A program made the position numbers and the translations under genes. Positions 17,707 to 27,523 of a DNA stretch of 64,000 nucleotides are shown one piece after another. The stretch comes from CALHVX01 sp039198065 (lineage in GTDB: Bacteria > Pseudomonadota > Gammaproteobacteria > Pseudomonadales > Azotimanducaceae). Position 1 is the first letter of the stretch, and the number at the start of each line of letters is the position of its first letter. The notes under the pieces were generated by a model. It did not search any database. It was not told the origin of the DNA and worked only from the letters and a program-made list of their open reading frames with translations. The stretch is taken from NCBI GenBank assembly GCA_039198065.1, contig JBCCTU010000002.1:434001-498000 (forward strand), in the 5' to 3' direction.

Positions 17707-18309
17707 TCAGTCGGCTACGGTGCTGACCGCGGCGGTGAGCTGGCGAGCGATCTCCTCAGCAAGAGCCTCAAGGGCGTCGGTATGCGCTGTTACCACCGCT
17801 GGATATCCATCGGCCGCGATGCGACGCTCGATGCGAAACGGTTGTGCATAGTCTGCATTTCGCTCAGATGCGATGAAACTCAAGCCGATGAGCTCTACGT
17901 AGCCGGCTTCTCGAAAGTGAAAGCGCTCTATTTCCACGCGCACGGAGCGCGCGAGGGACGGCGCGTTCGGTTGGGTAGGGTATCGATCGGACGTCATGGC
18001 CGCATCGTTGAGCATCTGTGTGAGCTGGCGCTCCACCTGACGTTGCAGGGGCTCTGCCCAGCGAGCGTTCCGAGCGTGGCGAAAGCTGTTGTCTGCAAAC
18101 TGGGTAACGATTCCGGGTTGGCTTAGATACAGCGGCAACGGCTCAAGCGTTAGCCTGATTTCCTGCGAGTTAGGTAATCGCGTTCCTGAGGACCCTTCCC
18201 ATATGGGAAACAGAAAGTAACGGGTTTGCGGTACCTGCGTGCTCGTACACGCGGTGAGCACTGCGCAGACCAGGGCTAGCAGAAGAGCATGGCTAGAGAT
18301 TTGGTTCAT
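17707..18309 (-). CDS. pqiC: PqiC-like outer-membrane lipoprotein
   Basis: A 200-residue lipoprotein (signal peptide ending LTAC, Cys21) with the ABC-transport auxiliary/DUF330 pattern: QTRYFLFP early, then RLTLEPLPLYLSQPGIVTQ, and WAEPLQRQVERQLTQML. In E. coli PqiC is the outer-membrane partner of the PqiAB lipid-transport bridge. The start overlaps the pqiB stop by 4 nt. It is the last gene of a seven-gene minus-strand run. Confidence 0.85.
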   Translation of the reverse strand: MNQISSHALLLALVCAVLTACTSTQVPQTRYFLFPIWEGSSGTRLPNSQEIRLTLEPLPLYLSQPGIVTQFADNSFRHARNARWAEPLQRQVERQLTQMLNDAAMTSDRYPTQPNAPSLARSVRVEIERFHFREAGYVELIGLSFIASERNADYAQPFRIERRIAADGYPAVVTAHTDALEALAEEIARQLTAAVSTVAD

Positions 18310-19943
18310 GGTGACGCCTTCGGAATCGGGTCCACGGCCTGCTTGGCGGAGAAGATCAGGGCGTTGGGTTGTTCCGCGAGGGTTGCGGTCAACGCGTTTA
18401 AGTTGCTGACCGTTTCGTTTAGCTGTGCGAGCGTGCCGTTAAGGTTCTGGTAAACCGTCGCATCCGGTGCGTAGCCATCCATCACGCGATTCAATTGCTC
18501 GATGCTACTGACTAGGGCAGGGACAAGCTGCTGCAGTTGATCGTCGGCGAGCAGCGTGTCGAGAGAAGCTGCGCTGGAGCTGAGCTTCGCCAGTAACTCG
18601 TTGGCCGAAGCCAGCGCTGTGGCCGCCGTTTCGACTGTGCGCTTAAGTGGAAGTTCGTTGAGCGTCGCCATCAAGGAGGTAACCTGCTGCCCGATGCGTG
18701 CCACCCCCGTTTCGATCGTCGGCAGCACCTGGTAGTCGTTAAACATGCCGGCGCTCGCTTCCGGCGCATTGGGGTAAAAGTCCAAGGCAATTTGTTGCAT
18801 CCCGGTCAGCAGATTTCCAACCTGGAGCGTCGCGCGAAGCCCCCGGCTGACGCTGTACTCGAGCGCATCGGTCATTTCCTCGACGGATTCTGGGCTATCA
18901 GGAACTTCGAGCCGACCCGGTTCAAGGTACATCAACACGGGAATCGGCTGGTCTGCTTGGTATACGCCAAGCGAGGTAAACTCGCTTAGCAAAATGCGTT
19001 CGACGGAGCCGATGCGTATCCCCCGGAAGGTTACCGGCGCGCCGGGCACCAGGCCGCCCAGCGGTTGATCGAAGAGCGCCACGTAGTGTTTGCCATAGCG
19101 ATAGGGGCTCTTGAGGATGTCCGAGTAGCTCCCGTAGAGCACGAACTCGTACCCGGAATCGATCGGCCTGCCTGGCGGGAGTTCGCTTGGCGTTGCAAAG
19201 GAAATCCCTCCAAGGAGAATCGACTCTAGGGCGCCCACGTTGAGCTCGAAACCGGCGGCGGATGCTTGCAGCGATATGCCGCTTGTGTCCCAGAAGCGGG
19301 TTGAGCTCACCACCTGCTCGTCGTAAGGGGCATCGATGAACACCTGGTAGACGGCAAGGCGTCGCTCTTGATCAAAGCGAACGGCTTCTACCCGGCCCGC
19401 GCGAAACCCCTGATAGTGAACTGGGTCCCCGACGCTGAGCGCCGCTCGATCGCTTACCAGTTCGACTCTCAGTCCGGCGGCACCGGGGGCTGTTAACGGT
19501 GGGTCTTCGAGTCCTTGAAACCGCCGGCGCCCGGGGCTTCCCTCGCCGGGTGAAAACTCGATGTAGCCGCCGGAGAGCAGGGTACCTATCCCGCTAATCC
19601 CGCTGGCACCGACTCGAGCGCGAACAACCCAGAACTGAGTATCTTCGCGCAAAAAGGAGGTGACGGAGCGGTCGAGGGTGAGCGTCACGCGGACGTTTGC
19701 CCCGCCGTCGTCGAGCTGAATGGACTCGACGTAGCCGACATCGACACTCAACAGCTTCACCTTGGTTTTTCCGGCTTCGATGCCTTGGGCAGAGTCGAAG
19801 GTCACGGTAACCGTGGGCCCTGCCTGAAGGTATGACTGCCCGGCCATCCACAGCCCCGTGATCAAAGCCGCGATCGGTAGCAGCCACAGCGGTGACCAGC
19901 GCGAGCTGGGTTCAATCGTTGTCTCAGTCACGCTGCTGGCCAT
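18306..19943 (-). CDS. pqiB: PqiB, MCE (MlaD) domain periplasmic tunnel protein
   Basis: About 545 residues from the ATG at 19943 (MASSVTET); a longer frame to 20015 would run deep into the upstream gene. One N-terminal membrane helix (WLLPIAALITGLWMA) is followed by three MCE repeats, near TVTVTFDSAQGIEAGKTKVK, LSVGDPVHYQGFRAGRVEAV and YVALFDQPLGGLVPGAPV, then a long helical C-terminal region. This is the PqiB layout: three stacked MCE rings with a helical needle spanning the periplasm. It overlaps the second pqiA half by 20 nt and pqiC by 4 nt. Confidence 0.9.
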   Translation of the reverse strand: MASSVTETTIEPSSRWSPLWLLPIAALITGLWMAGQSYLQAGPTVTVTFDSAQGIEAGKTKVKLLSVDVGYVESIQLDDGGANVRVTLTLDRSVTSFLREDTQFWVVRARVGASGISGIGTLLSGGYIEFSPGEGSPGRRRFQGLEDPPLTAPGAAGLRVELVSDRAALSVGDPVHYQGFRAGRVEAVRFDQERRLAVYQVFIDAPYDEQVVSSTRFWDTSGISLQASAAGFELNVGALESILLGGISFATPSELPPGRPIDSGYEFVLYGSYSDILKSPYRYGKHYVALFDQPLGGLVPGAPVTFRGIRIGSVERILLSEFTSLGVYQADQPIPVLMYLEPGRLEVPDSPESVEEMTDALEYSVSRGLRATLQVGNLLTGMQQIALDFYPNAPEASAGMFNDYQVLPTIETGVARIGQQVTSLMATLNELPLKRTVETAATALASANELLAKLSSSAASLDTLLADDQLQQLVPALVSSIEQLNRVMDGYAPDATVYQNLNGTLAQLNETVSNLNALTATLAEQPNALIFSAKQAVDPIPKASP

Positions 19944-20586
19944 CGCCCGTTGATACCTTATCCCAGATAAGACGCTGGTCCAGCCCTTCCGCCGCGAACA
20001 TTGTGGCAATAACAACGCCGGCGAAAGCCAGCGCGGCGGGCCCGGGTCGGAACTCGATCAACCCGGTAAGCTGAACGAGGCCAACGAGGACGGCGACGAC
20101 GAACACGTCGACCATTGACCACTTGCCGACCAGCTCAGTCATCTCGTAGAGCTTCGTTTTTTGCCGCGACTTGCCGCGGTTGACGGTCTGGAGCCGCAGG
20201 CAGAGGTAGAACAACGCGGCGATTTTTGCCAACGGAACAACGACGCTGGCGATGAAAATTACCAAGGCGATGGGGTACGAGCCCATGTTCACCAGCTGCA
20301 CGACACCGCCTAGGATTGTGCTGTCGGCGGTTTGGCCGAACCGATCCGTATAGAGGATCGGCAGGACATTGGCCGGCACGTAGAGCACAACGGCGGTTAT
20401 CAGCAACGCGAGCGTGTTCTGCAAGCTCCCGGGTATTCGGGAGTGGACGGTGCTGCCACAGCGAGGGCAAACGCGCGCTGCTCCGCTCTGGATAGGTACA
20501 AGCTTGAAGCAGGTGTGGCACGACGCGTAACCCAAGGCGGCGGCGGTGCGAGCGCCGACGGCCCCGTCGATACGGGACTTGGTCAT
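19924..20586 (-). CDS. pqiA: PqiA family membrane protein, second half
   Basis: A 220-residue protein with a cytoplasmic zinc-ribbon-like pair (CHTC and CPRC, near residues 19-44) and four membrane helices. VLYVPANVLPI and GSYPIALVIFIASVVVPLAKI are typical PqiA motifs. E. coli PqiA is a single protein of about 417 residues holding two such units; here each unit is its own gene. This copy corresponds to the C-terminal unit. ATGA overlap with the preceding half. Confidence 0.85.
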   Translation of the reverse strand: MTKSRIDGAVGARTAAALGYASCHTCFKLVPIQSGAARVCPRCGSTVHSRIPGSLQNTLALLITAVVLYVPANVLPILYTDRFGQTADSTILGGVVQLVNMGSYPIALVIFIASVVVPLAKIAALFYLCLRLQTVNRGKSRQKTKLYEMTELVGKWSMVDVFVVAVLVGLVQLTGLIEFRPGPAALAFAGVVIATMFAAEGLDQRLIWDKVSTGDGQQRD

Positions 20587-21233
20587 TTGGCCAAACCGTC
20601 AACCTGCCGCCAGATTTGGAAGCGGTCGACGGTGATGATGACTAAGGTAAAGAACAGCGCGAAGAGGGCATAGCTCCAGAACGCAGGTCCAAGGCCTAGA
20701 TCGGCTAGCTTAGACAACTTGATCAAGCTGACCAATACACCGATGAAAAACACTTCCGCCATGCTCCAGTTCGCGCAGTGAAAGACGAGCCGACTGACGG
20801 AGCGTAGATGCCTACCTGCGCGCATCCAGTGCAGGGATGCACCGACATACAGCATGAGAAGAAGCGTTACCGCCGGTGCAGCGACGATGAATCCCGCCAC
20901 GAGCGCAGCGAGCCAACGCATGTCATTGTTCCAGAGGGCGGCGATGATCGCGGGCAAAGTGGTCGAGTTTTCGAAACCGGCACGACTGAATTCCATAAAA
21001 GGAAAGCTCAAGCTGATCGTCAGCGCCACGAGGCCGGTGAGCGAATAGGATACGAGTTTCAGGTTGCTGCGGGAATCCTTGCGGCTCAGCACCGTATGGC
21101 AACGATGGCAGCGGGCAGTGGAGTGATCGGGGAGGTCTGCGAGGTTGTGGAGCCAGTCGCAGGACGGACAGGCCATCCAGTTATCCGAGAAGGCACCCCG
21201 GCTTGCGGCGGCCTCATTCTCGGACGCCTTCAT
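20583..21233 (-). CDS. pqiA: PqiA family membrane protein, first half
   Basis: A 216-residue protein with two CxxC-type pairs (CPSC, CHRC) in the first 50 residues and four membrane helices (for example LVALTISLSFPFMEFS). It corresponds to the N-terminal unit of PqiA, the inner-membrane component of the Pqi lipid-transport system. Its ATG overlaps the stop of the RND pump gene (ATGA at 21230-21233), and its end overlaps the second PqiA unit in the same way, so pump and Pqi genes are translated in series. Confidence 0.82.
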   Translation of the reverse strand: MKASENEAAASRGAFSDNWMACPSCDWLHNLADLPDHSTARCHRCHTVLSRKDSRSNLKLVSYSLTGLVALTISLSFPFMEFSRAGFENSTTLPAIIAALWNNDMRWLAALVAGFIVAAPAVTLLLMLYVGASLHWMRAGRHLRSVSRLVFHCANWSMAEVFFIGVLVSLIKLSKLADLGLGPAFWSYALFALFFTLVIITVDRFQIWRQVDGLAK

Positions 21234-24200
21234 GCGTCAAGCTGCTGGGTAGGCCGGCAGATCGTTTCGTAAAACACTGGCACGTAGATCATGGTCAGTA
21301 TCGTTGCAAAGGTCAGTCCGCCAATGATCGTAACCGCCATGGAGACAAAGAACGAATCGAACACCAGTGGGATCATTCCGAGAGCGGTCGTTAACGCGGC
21401 CATGGCGACGGGACGAAGCCGGCTGACACCAGAATCTACAATTGCCTGTCGGGGTGCAACACCCTGGCGCAGATTCAGGTTTATTTCGTCGACCAGCACA
21501 ATAGCGTTCTTGATCAGCATGCCCATCAAGCTCAGAAAACCGAGCAAGGACATGAAGCCAAAGGACTGGCCCGTACTCAATAGGCCGAAAGCGACGCCGA
21601 CTACGGCGAAGGGAACGATGAGCCAGATCACGAGCGGGACTCGCAGTGAGTTGAACAGCACAACGGTGATCAGCACCATCATTGCGATGAAACTGGGAAT
21701 GGAGCCGGCGAGTCCTCCCTGGGCGTTCGCCGTGTCTTCATATTCACCGCCCCACTCAAGCTCATAGCCCGAGGTTGCAGCCAAGACCTCAACGGCCGGT
21801 TGTACCCGAGAAAGCAGGTCCGTAGCGAAGCCGGCGGTTGGATCGGCGTAGATTGAGATAGAGCGTTTTCGATCTCGCCGCTCAACGATTTCGTCTTCGA
21901 AGCCGACGTTGAAGTCAGCTACGACTTGCCGAAGCGGTATGCTTTCTCCGGCGACAGGGCTCCAAATCTGAAGGTTTTCAAGGCTTGCGATGTCGACCCG
22001 CTCTGCCAGTTCCGCACGTATTTTGATTGGCAACAGTAGATCGGCTTCTCGATAAGTCCCGATGCGCTGACCATCGAATGCCTGAGTTAGCGTTTCGGCG
22101 ACCATCTGCCGAGTGATTCCGTTTAGATTGGCCTGCGTTTCAAGAATTTCCGGTTGAATCGTCTTGACCTTTTGGCGCCAGTTCGTCCGCACGGCGCGAC
22201 TGTCAGGATCGTCCCTAAAGATCGTCGTCGTCTGCTCGGCGAGGGCGCGCAGCTGCACTGCATCGGGCCCGGAGAAGCGTGCCTCGATCTTGCCTTTTCC
22301 TCCAGGGCCGACCTCGAAACGATAGGCATTGACCTGTGTGTTGGGGTATCTGTCGGCGACGATCTGATTAAATCGGGCTATGGCCGGGCCTAGGTCCGCT
22401 TCACTCATAACGTCCACGAGTAGCTGCCCGTAGGCGCGATTGGTTTGTTCGGGACTGTAGGTCAATAGAAAACGCAGCGCGCCCTGACCAATGACCGAGG
22501 TGACATGGCTGACACCCGGCAGATCCAGAACATCGCGCTCTAGCTCCGCGATCTGTTGTTCAGTTTGCTCGATAGCGGTTCCCTGCGGTAGCCAGATATC
22601 GACCATGAATTGGGGCCTTGAACTGGCTGGAAAGAAGCTCTGATCCACGCGGGTAAAGGCCCAGAGAGATCCGGCAAAAACGATGAGCACAGCGCCGATG
22701 CTCAATACACGATGATCCAGGCAGCGAGAGAGCATTGATCGGTAGAGACTGTAGAGGCGGCCGCCGTAGGGGTCGTCTAGCTCTTTGTCGCTGGTGTTCT
22801 GATTGAGGTAAATGACTCCAAGAAGCGGTGTGACGGTTATGGCTGTCACCCAGCTCAGGAGCAGCGACACCATCACAACCTGAAACAGCGACCGACAGAA
22901 CTCTCCGGTGGCATCGTCCGACGTCCCGATGGCAGCAAAGGCTAGGATCGCGATCACCGTTGCGCCGAGCAGCGGCCACATTGATTGAGACACTATGTCT
23001 GATGCTGCAGTTTCGGCTTCTGTGCCGCGTTGCATGCGCACCAGCATGCCGTCGATAACTACGATAGCGTTGTCGACCAGCATGCCGAGCGCGATGATTA
23101 GAGCGCCGAGGGATATCCGTTCAAGTGCTACTCCCATGGGATCAAGAAAGACGAAAGACCCGGCGATGGTCAGCACAAGCACGAATCCAATGATCAACGC
23201 ACTGCGCAAGCCCATGAACAAGAACAGCACGAAGATGACGATCGCCACAGCCTCCGCGAGGCTTATGAGAAACCCGTTGATTGCTGCGGTTACCGTATCC
23301 GATTGTCTCGACACGATGCCGATTTCGATTCCAACTGGGCGGTCCGCCTCAAGCTCGGTCAAGCGCCGGCTAAGCGCTTTGCCCATGGTCACGACGTTTC
23401 CCCCAGACACCGTCGCGATACCCAGGCCGATCCCGGGCTGACCGTCGAACCGGATCATGCTCTCCTGGGGATCTGTGTAGCCCCGAGATACCGTTGCTAT
23501 ATCGCGCAGAAAGAACTGTTCGCCGGTGCTCCCGCGTATCAGAAGCGATCCAATGGTCTGTACGCTGTCGAGCTCACCGCTTGGATCGAACGCCAAATAC
23601 TCGTTGCCGAGGTGCACGCGACCCGCATCGACGATCGCATTGCGCTGATTAAGTTCGGTGAGGATGTCGGCTACGGAGAGCTTCAGCCGCGCCAGCTGCG
23701 CGCGGGAAAACTCGATATAGATTGCTTCCTCACGTTCCCCAAACGTTTCGACCTTGCCGACATCATCAACCAGCAGCAGCTCGCGCCTAAGCAAGTCAAC
23801 GTAGTCTTTGAGTTCCGCGTAGGAGTAGCCGTCCCCGGTAATTACAAAGAAGACGCCGTAAACGTCACCGTAGTCGTCGATGATGACGGAGCTCTGTGCT
23901 CCGCTCGGCAGCTCGCTCTGAACGTCGTTGACTTTGCGACGAAGCTCGTCCCAGACCTGCGGTAGCTCTGCGCTGCCAAACTGATCCTGTATTTCGGCCG
24001 TTACTACGGACAGTCCGCGACTGGACTTAGACCGGACCTGCTTGAGCTGCCCCATCTCCTGAATGCCGGTCTCGATCGTGTCGCTAACCTGTTCCTCAAC
24101 CTCGTACGCTGAGGCACCGGGGTAGGGTGTGATTATCAGCGCTTCCTTGATCGTAAATTCTGGATCTTCCAGCCGGCTCATCCCGCTGTATGCGAAATAC

Positions 24201-24274
24201 CCTGCGATGAGCAGCGTAGCCGTTAACACCAAGGTGGTGGTTCGGTTGCGGATGGAGATGGCTGCAATATCCAC
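21230..24274 (-). CDS. RND family efflux pump, inner-membrane permease
   Basis: About 1014 residues from a GTG at 24274, preferred because GGAG lies 7 nt upstream and family members start right before the first helix; the longest frame (to 24364) would overlap the adaptor gene. Twelve membrane helices and two large periplasmic loops are evident (PYPGASAYEVEEQVSD after TM1). In TM4 the proton-relay site reads GMLVDNAIVV, with Asp-Asn where AcrB has Asp-Asp, as in some non-AcrB branches. Substrate is unknown. The adaptor and outer-membrane factor genes lie directly upstream; the Pqi genes follow with an ATGA overlap. Confidence 0.93.
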   Translation of the reverse strand: MDIAAISIRNRTTTLVLTATLLIAGYFAYSGMSRLEDPEFTIKEALIITPYPGASAYEVEEQVSDTIETGIQEMGQLKQVRSKSSRGLSVVTAEIQDQFGSAELPQVWDELRRKVNDVQSELPSGAQSSVIIDDYGDVYGVFFVITGDGYSYAELKDYVDLLRRELLLVDDVGKVETFGEREEAIYIEFSRAQLARLKLSVADILTELNQRNAIVDAGRVHLGNEYLAFDPSGELDSVQTIGSLLIRGSTGEQFFLRDIATVSRGYTDPQESMIRFDGQPGIGLGIATVSGGNVVTMGKALSRRLTELEADRPVGIEIGIVSRQSDTVTAAINGFLISLAEAVAIVIFVLFLFMGLRSALIIGFVLVLTIAGSFVFLDPMGVALERISLGALIIALGMLVDNAIVVIDGMLVRMQRGTEAETAASDIVSQSMWPLLGATVIAILAFAAIGTSDDATGEFCRSLFQVVMVSLLLSWVTAITVTPLLGVIYLNQNTSDKELDDPYGGRLYSLYRSMLSRCLDHRVLSIGAVLIVFAGSLWAFTRVDQSFFPASSRPQFMVDIWLPQGTAIEQTEQQIAELERDVLDLPGVSHVTSVIGQGALRFLLTYSPEQTNRAYGQLLVDVMSEADLGPAIARFNQIVADRYPNTQVNAYRFEVGPGGKGKIEARFSGPDAVQLRALAEQTTTIFRDDPDSRAVRTNWRQKVKTIQPEILETQANLNGITRQMVAETLTQAFDGQRIGTYREADLLLPIKIRAELAERVDIASLENLQIWSPVAGESIPLRQVVADFNVGFEDEIVERRDRKRSISIYADPTAGFATDLLSRVQPAVEVLAATSGYELEWGGEYEDTANAQGGLAGSIPSFIAMMVLITVVLFNSLRVPLVIWLIVPFAVVGVAFGLLSTGQSFGFMSLLGFLSLMGMLIKNAIVLVDEINLNLRQGVAPRQAIVDSGVSRLRPVAMAALTTALGMIPLVFDSFFVSMAVTIIGGLTFATILTMIYVPVFYETICRPTQQLDA

Positions 24275-24314
24275 GAAGGTGCTCCGAAGGCGATCCGTCG
24301 GTTTTGAACCGCCG

Positions 24315-25385
24315 CTAGGGTTTGAGGTCTCTAACGCGCTGCCCTTCGACGAGCGTATGAACACCGGTCACCGCAATCCGGGTTCCAGGTCTTAACCCGC
24401 CGGTGACGGACAGTTGCCCGGCGACCAGTGGTCCCAAGGTGATGCGCTGGCGGCTGACGCGGCCGTCGTCATCAAGGGTCCAAACGCTTGCCTCGCCATC
24501 ACTGGGGGTAAACACTGCCGTTGGCGGGATGCTGAGTATCGCGTCCGCGTCCACCATGAGTTTGCCGGCATCGATGTACAGCTTTGCCGTCATTCCGGGA
24601 CTGACGGTGTTGCCTGCCGGTGGGTCAAAGCCAAAGCTGGCTTCGTAGGTACGGGTTACCGGATCGACGGCGGTGGCGAAGGTTTTCGCCCACGCGGGAT
24701 AAAAACGGCCGGGGAGGGCGCTAACCTCGACCCGCGGTTGCAGCCGCGCCGTCACCTCGTCAACGGTCAGATCTCGGGAGCCCCGCGCCCAGTCCCGCTC
24801 CGCCACATTGACCTGGATTTCGAGGCTTGATTCGTCGTGGAGAATAAAAACACCTTGCTTGGGCTGTATGTTCTCAAACTCGCTCACCAGTTTGGCTGCG
24901 ATACGACCGGCAAACGGCGCCTGGAGGGTGGTTTCGTCGAGCGCTTTATCTGCGATTTTCAAATCCGCTATGGCGACTTCGAGATCCCGCTTTGCCGTGT
25001 CGACGTCCTGTTGCGTCACGGCATTGGAGCGGCTTGCTTCAAGGTACCGTTCATAGGTTGCGCGAGCTGAGTTGCGGCTGGCGCGAGCGCTATCGCGAGC
25101 GTTTCGGTAGTCGCTCGGATCGAGCTGGGCAAGGGTTTGCCCAGCCGTAACCACCGTGCCGTCTTCGACCAGCAGCTCAATGATGCGGCCGCCAACCTCA
25201 AAGGCGAGCTCGGTCTCGCGTTGGGCGTGGATGCTTCCGGGTAGCTCGAGTCTCCCGTCGCTCCCGGACTGTCCAACGGTGACTAATCGCACGGGTCGTA
25301 CCAACTCCGCTGGCACAGTGTTGGCGTCCTCGCTGCAGGCGGATATTGTCAGAAAAACGATCCCGAAAACCCAGAATCTAAACAC
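24315..25385 (-). CDS. RND efflux periplasmic adaptor (membrane fusion) lipoprotein
   Basis: A 356-residue protein with a lipoprotein signal (ISAC, Cys17). It has the usual order: a lipoyl half (FEVGGRIIELLVEDGTVV), an alpha-hairpin (about 100-160), the second lipoyl half (LQAPFAGRIAAKL), then beta-barrel and membrane-proximal domains. It links the inner-membrane pump at 21230-24274 with the outer-membrane factor at 25398-26834. The gene begins 12 nt after the stop of the outer-membrane factor gene. Confidence 0.92.
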   Translation of the reverse strand: MFRFWVFGIVFLTISACSEDANTVPAELVRPVRLVTVGQSGSDGRLELPGSIHAQRETELAFEVGGRIIELLVEDGTVVTAGQTLAQLDPSDYRNARDSARASRNSARATYERYLEASRSNAVTQQDVDTAKRDLEVAIADLKIADKALDETTLQAPFAGRIAAKLVSEFENIQPKQGVFILHDESSLEIQVNVAERDWARGSRDLTVDEVTARLQPRVEVSALPGRFYPAWAKTFATAVDPVTRTYEASFGFDPPAGNTVSPGMTAKLYIDAGKLMVDADAILSIPPTAVFTPSDGEASVWTLDDDGRVSRQRITLGPLVAGQLSVTGGLRPGTRIAVTGVHTLVEGQRVRDLKP

Positions 25386-25397
25386 GCTTTTCTCCGT

Positions 25398-26834
25398 CTA
25401 GTTGGTTTCCGGGGTGTTCTCGAACACTTGCCACCCGCCACCGAAGGACCGGTACAGGTTGATGAGATTGCTGAGCACCGCCCCGTCACTCGCAGCTAGG
25501 TCGTCCTGCTGACTGAACAGCGAACGCTGAGCGTCGAGGACATTCTGGAAGTCCGTCAGCCCACGACGGTAGAGTTCACGAATGAGCTCCGCAGCCTGTT
25601 GCGCTGCGACAACGCTGCGGGCTAGGGCGGCGCGTCGTCGTTGTTCGTTGAGGTAGGCAACGAGCGAATCCTCGACGTCCTGTAGCGCAGTGAGCACGGT
25701 TTCTTCGTAGCTGATGAGTGCTTGCTCGGTTCGCGCTTCCTGTGCACGTATGCTGGCGCGCACCCGTCCCGCGTTAAAGAGGTTCCATGAAAACACCGGA
25801 CCTATCCCCCAGCTGCGGTTGCCGGAGCTGACGAGCTCATTGGCTGCTGTCGCAAAGCCGAAATCCCCGTTTATGAAAAAATTCGGGTAAAGCTCTGCTG
25901 TCGCGACACCAATCAGGGCAGTTTGGGCAGCCAACGTCCGTTCCGCTCGGCGAATGTCCGGGCGTTGGCGAATCGTATCAGCAGGCAAGCTCACCTCGAT
26001 GGTCGAAGGGTTTTCGGGCAACGGCTGAGTGGTTGCCAAGAGGCTGCGGAGCTGCTGAGGCTGTTGTCCGACTAAGACACTCAGTTGGTGAATGGCTTGG
26101 GCGATGGACGTTTCAATCGTAGGCACCGCGGCCTCGGTAATCGCAACGTTCAGTTCGGCCTGGCGAACTTCCGAGTCTGGCGCCAACTGCGCCTTATTGC
26201 GCGCTGCCACCAGAGCCAGCGTTTCTTGCTGTAGCTGCACGTTCGCCCGGGCAAGTCGAAGTCGTTCCTGGGTGGCCCGTAGGGTGACATAGCGCGTTCC
26301 AATCTCCGCGTATACCAGCACGAGAACATCCCGCAGGTCCTCCTGCTGCGCCGCTAGAGATGCACGTTCGGCTTCAATTGAGCGCCGTACGCGACCCCAA
26401 AGGTCCCATTCCCAGCTGGATTCGATCGACAGTTGCCGTAGCGTGTCCGTTCTAGACTGAGGTGGCGGGGGAACGCTGATGCCGTCGCTGTCTCGCTGGC
26501 GCTCCACCCCTCCATTTCCAGTCACGTTTGGATAGCGATCGGCCCGGGTGATGCTGAGTTGGGACCGCGCCTCGGCCAAGCGGGCGATCGCCGATGCCAC
26601 GGTGAGGTTGTCTGTATGGGCGCGTTTAATCAGTGACGTTAAGACGGAGTCTTCGAAGACTAGCCACCAGGCGCTCATCGGTGCATTGGCATTGCTGAGC
26701 TCTGCACCGATCGCCATGCTCCAACGGTCGGGTGCTGGCGGGAGGTCGGGTGGACGGTAGTCGGGTCCCACGCGAAACAGACATCCAGCCAGCAGCACCG
26801 GGCAAAGCACAGAGGCGAGAAACTTTGACTTCAC
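25398..26834 (-). CDS. NodT-type outer-membrane efflux lipoprotein (TolC superfamily)
   Basis: About 478 residues from the GTG at 26834; the open frame extends upstream to 27188 but only with non-family sequence. The signal peptide has a lipobox (LLAGC), then RVGPDYRPPDLPP, a typical NodT/OprM N-terminus. Two outer-membrane-efflux repeats follow, and the PDIRRAERTLAAQTALIGVA string is a family hallmark. It should form the trimeric outer-membrane duct of the tripartite pump. It is the first gene of the seven-gene run. No strong ribosome-binding site is visible before the GTG. Confidence 0.9.
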   Translation of the reverse strand: MKSKFLASVLCPVLLAGCLFRVGPDYRPPDLPPAPDRWSMAIGAELSNANAPMSAWWLVFEDSVLTSLIKRAHTDNLTVASAIARLAEARSQLSITRADRYPNVTGNGGVERQRDSDGISVPPPPQSRTDTLRQLSIESSWEWDLWGRVRRSIEAERASLAAQQEDLRDVLVLVYAEIGTRYVTLRATQERLRLARANVQLQQETLALVAARNKAQLAPDSEVRQAELNVAITEAAVPTIETSIAQAIHQLSVLVGQQPQQLRSLLATTQPLPENPSTIEVSLPADTIRQRPDIRRAERTLAAQTALIGVATAELYPNFFINGDFGFATAANELVSSGNRSWGIGPVFSWNLFNAGRVRASIRAQEARTEQALISYEETVLTALQDVEDSLVAYLNEQRRRAALARSVVAAQQAAELIRELYRRGLTDFQNVLDAQRSLFSQQDDLAASDGAVLSNLINLYRSFGGGWQVFENTPETN

Positions 26835-27082
26835 AACTCGGAAACAGCGGCCTTTGGCTGGGTCGGGATCAACCGGTCTTTCTTGCGAAACCACGACACC
26901 CTCAAGCTTACTAATTTCGTCTTTGATTGGATCATGCAGCGGTGCGCACCCACTGCGCGGCAACAGGGTATCCGCCCTGCGGGGTTCTGTCTTGCTAATG
27001 CCTGTCGCATGGGCGCACAGAGTCCGTGCGCTTGCGTTAACTGTTCGGGCCTGTGGTGCTGTGCTAACGATAGGGTCCCACG

Positions 27083-27523
27083 ATGAACCTAGGGCGCACC
27101 ATGAGCATTCGTTTGCTTCGTGTTTTTCTTGCCTGGCTAACGATCGCTTGCGGGGCATTCGCTTGGGCTCGCCCACCGGCGCCGCCACCGCCTCCAGGAG
27201 TTGCTCCGCCGCCGTACGGACTGCCGGGTAACGGTACGCGTGTCGATTCAGGCAAACACCTCGGTCGACGGGTCGATCACCTGCCTGGAAATCCTGAGGC
27301 AGTCCAGTTCAACCGCGGGGCTTACGCGTTTCACCGCGGCCGATTTTATCGGGTGACCGTCGACGGCTATGAGGGTGTGCTGCCTCCGGTTGGTATTCGC
27401 GTCGGTAAGCTACCTCCTGACGCCCGACGGGTCGGCCGACAGGCGGATCGCACCTACGTCTATGACGGCGTGGTTTACCGCCGGGTAGTCGGCGGGTATC
27501 AGGTGGTATCGGTGTCACGGTGA
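27083..27523 (+). CDS. Small secreted protein, DUF6515-like
   Basis: A 146-residue protein with a signal peptide ending near FAWA, a Pro-rich linker (PPAPPPPPG) and a compact C-terminal part rich in Tyr, Val and Gly. The string PPVGIRVGKLPPDARRV followed by YVYDGVVYRR is like DUF6515 proteins, envelope proteins of unknown function. An ATG at 27101 is an alternative start; both have AGGG nearby. The gene diverges from the efflux operon across about 250 nt. Confidence 0.6.
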   Translation: MNLGRTMSIRLLRVFLAWLTIACGAFAWARPPAPPPPPGVAPPPYGLPGNGTRVDSGKHLGRRVDHLPGNPEAVQFNRGAYAFHRGRFYRVTVDGYEGVLPPVGIRVGKLPPDARRVGRQADRTYVYDGVVYRRVVGGYQVVSVSR

